Shown piece by piece: positions 63,509 through 64,000 of a stretch of 64,000 bases of DNA; within the stretch, counting starts at the first letter, position 1, and every line of letters begins with the position of its first letter. A program made the translations under genes and the position numbers. The notes under the pieces were generated by a model that saw only the letters and a program-made list of their open reading frames with translations, was not told where the DNA came from and made no database searches. The DNA comes from Bacteroidales bacterium. GTDB lineage: Bacteria; Bacteroidota; Bacteroidia; Bacteroidales; Muribaculaceae. The stretch spans positions 1 through 64,000 of the forward strand of contig JAJBVL010000050.1 of assembly GCA_020859845.1 (NCBI GenBank). Direction: 5' to 3'.

Positions 63509-64000
63509 GGCTCCTTCTTAGCTTTTTCGGTCTTCGCCCAGAGATAAAGGCGGTCGCTGGGGCGTATCTTGGAGGGAACGGCGATAGAAAAGCTTTCCCC
63601 TTTGACGGTGCGCTCCACGCTCTTGAGGTCTACGCGTATGTCGTCGAGCGTAAGGATTATGGCGCCCGTTGTGGGACCGGTGATTACCACCTCGTCGCCG
63701 CGCTTTAGCTCGCCATTTTCCATTTTAAACTCGGCCACTCCGAGCTTGGAGAAATAGCGCACAGCCTTGGCGGCATACTGCTTGACGCGCGTGGCCGACG
63801 AGCCATACTTGGCCGACCACTCACCGAGGCGCTGGCCAAGGTAATAGCCATTCCAAAAGCCGCGATTGAAGATTTTGTCGAGCTGCTCATCCCAGCGAGC
63901 TATCTGAGCTGGATCGCCATACGAGCCATCGCAGATGGCCTGGAGAGCTGCGCTATAACACTCCACGGCTATCTTTACGTATTCAGGGCCACGCGCTCTA
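63502..64000 (-). CDS. U32-family peptidase, C-terminal part (runs off the window)
   Basis: Only the last 166 residues or so are in the window; the frame stays open past its edge (reading RARGPEYVKIAVECYSAALQ). The region matches the C-terminal beta-barrel domain of U32 peptidases (RhlE-unrelated collagenase-like YhbU/YegQ type): GFWNGYYLGQ, FKMENGELKRGDEVVITGPT, and the closing PSKIRPSDRLYLW. Members process proteins or assist rRNA/tRNA hydroxylation (TrhP, RlhA). Which subgroup this is cannot be seen from the tail. Confidence 0.8.
   Translation of the reverse strand, partial: RARGPEYVKIAVECYSAALQAICDGSYGDPAQIARWDEQLDKIFNRGFWNGYYLGQRLGEWSAKYGSSATRVKQYAAKAVRYFSKLGVAEFKMENGELKRGDEVVITGPTTGAIILTLDDIRVDLKSVERTVKGESFSIAVPSKIRPSDRLYLWAKTEKAKKEPQ

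Overview
The window reads as chromosomal DNA of a gut-type Bacteroidales bacterium, possibly Muribaculaceae-like (the family is inference). The supporting signs are two SusC/SusD outer-membrane uptake operons, many lipoproteins with an S-C or A-C lipobox, promoters of the Bacteroidetes TTTG-N19/20-TAnnTTTG type with no recognisable sigma70 boxes, a type III glutamine synthetase, LL-diaminopimelate aminotransferase, ATP-type PEP carboxykinase and myo-inositol-phosphate synthase. No rRNA, prophage, insertion sequence or CRISPR array was found. There is one tRNA gene (Asp, GTC).

Layout. 0.1-7.9 kb: a plus-strand uptake operon (frameshifted susC-like, susD-like, two surface lipoproteins), closed by a hairpin terminator. 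8.1-12.6 kb: dapF, dapL and glnN, for lysine/peptidoglycan precursors and nitrogen assimilation. 12.8-15.4 kb: an AT-richer island with one intact AAA_14/DUF4143 ATPase, decayed pieces of relatives, leader palindromes and short repeats. 15.4-23.1 kb: a minus-strand susC-D-E-F-like operon with no glycosidase gene. 23.4-26.6 kb: a lipoprotein-ATPase-permease ABC unit. 26.7-31.0 kb: an aspC-type aminotransferase facing an operon of rbfA, a LolC/E-like permease, an orphan hypB and an O-methyltransferase. 31.3 kb: tRNA-Asp. 31.6-37.0 kb: ilvD-ilvB-ilvN-ilvC, divergent from a GH123-like secreted hydrolase. 38.8-43.4 kb: an FNT-type channel, then a minus-strand group of two DUF1573 proteins, meaB and a DUF2156 protein. 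43.7-47.1 kb: a secreted lamin-tail-domain protein, a TIGR02757 protein and recO, divergent from pnp. 49.7-52.3 kb: a small HTH protein behind a nested inverted repeat, then pckA. 52.4-58.4 kb: pdxA followed by a likely inositol-headgroup cluster. 58.5-64 kb: a secreted protein, a thioredoxin-fold lipoprotein, an OMPLA-type phospholipase with a histidine kinase, a small thioredoxin-like protein and the end of a U32 peptidase gene.

The part most likely to reward study is 53.5-58.4 kb. A nucleotidyltransferase, an ATP-grasp protein, a CDP-alcohol phosphotransferase and a HAD protein lie together, followed by inositol-3-phosphate synthase. This fits inositol phospholipid synthesis, but a CDP-inositol route like that used for di-inositol phosphate is also possible. 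Two of the enzymes have altered catalytic motifs. Other structure not explained by genes: a 36-nt palindromic intergenic repeat family (four copies), 8-9-bp tandem arrays at gene junctions, palindromic leaders on both AAA_14 genes, and an attenuator-like nested inverted repeat before the HTH gene.

All calls come from reading the sequence and recalled family knowledge; no database search was run.
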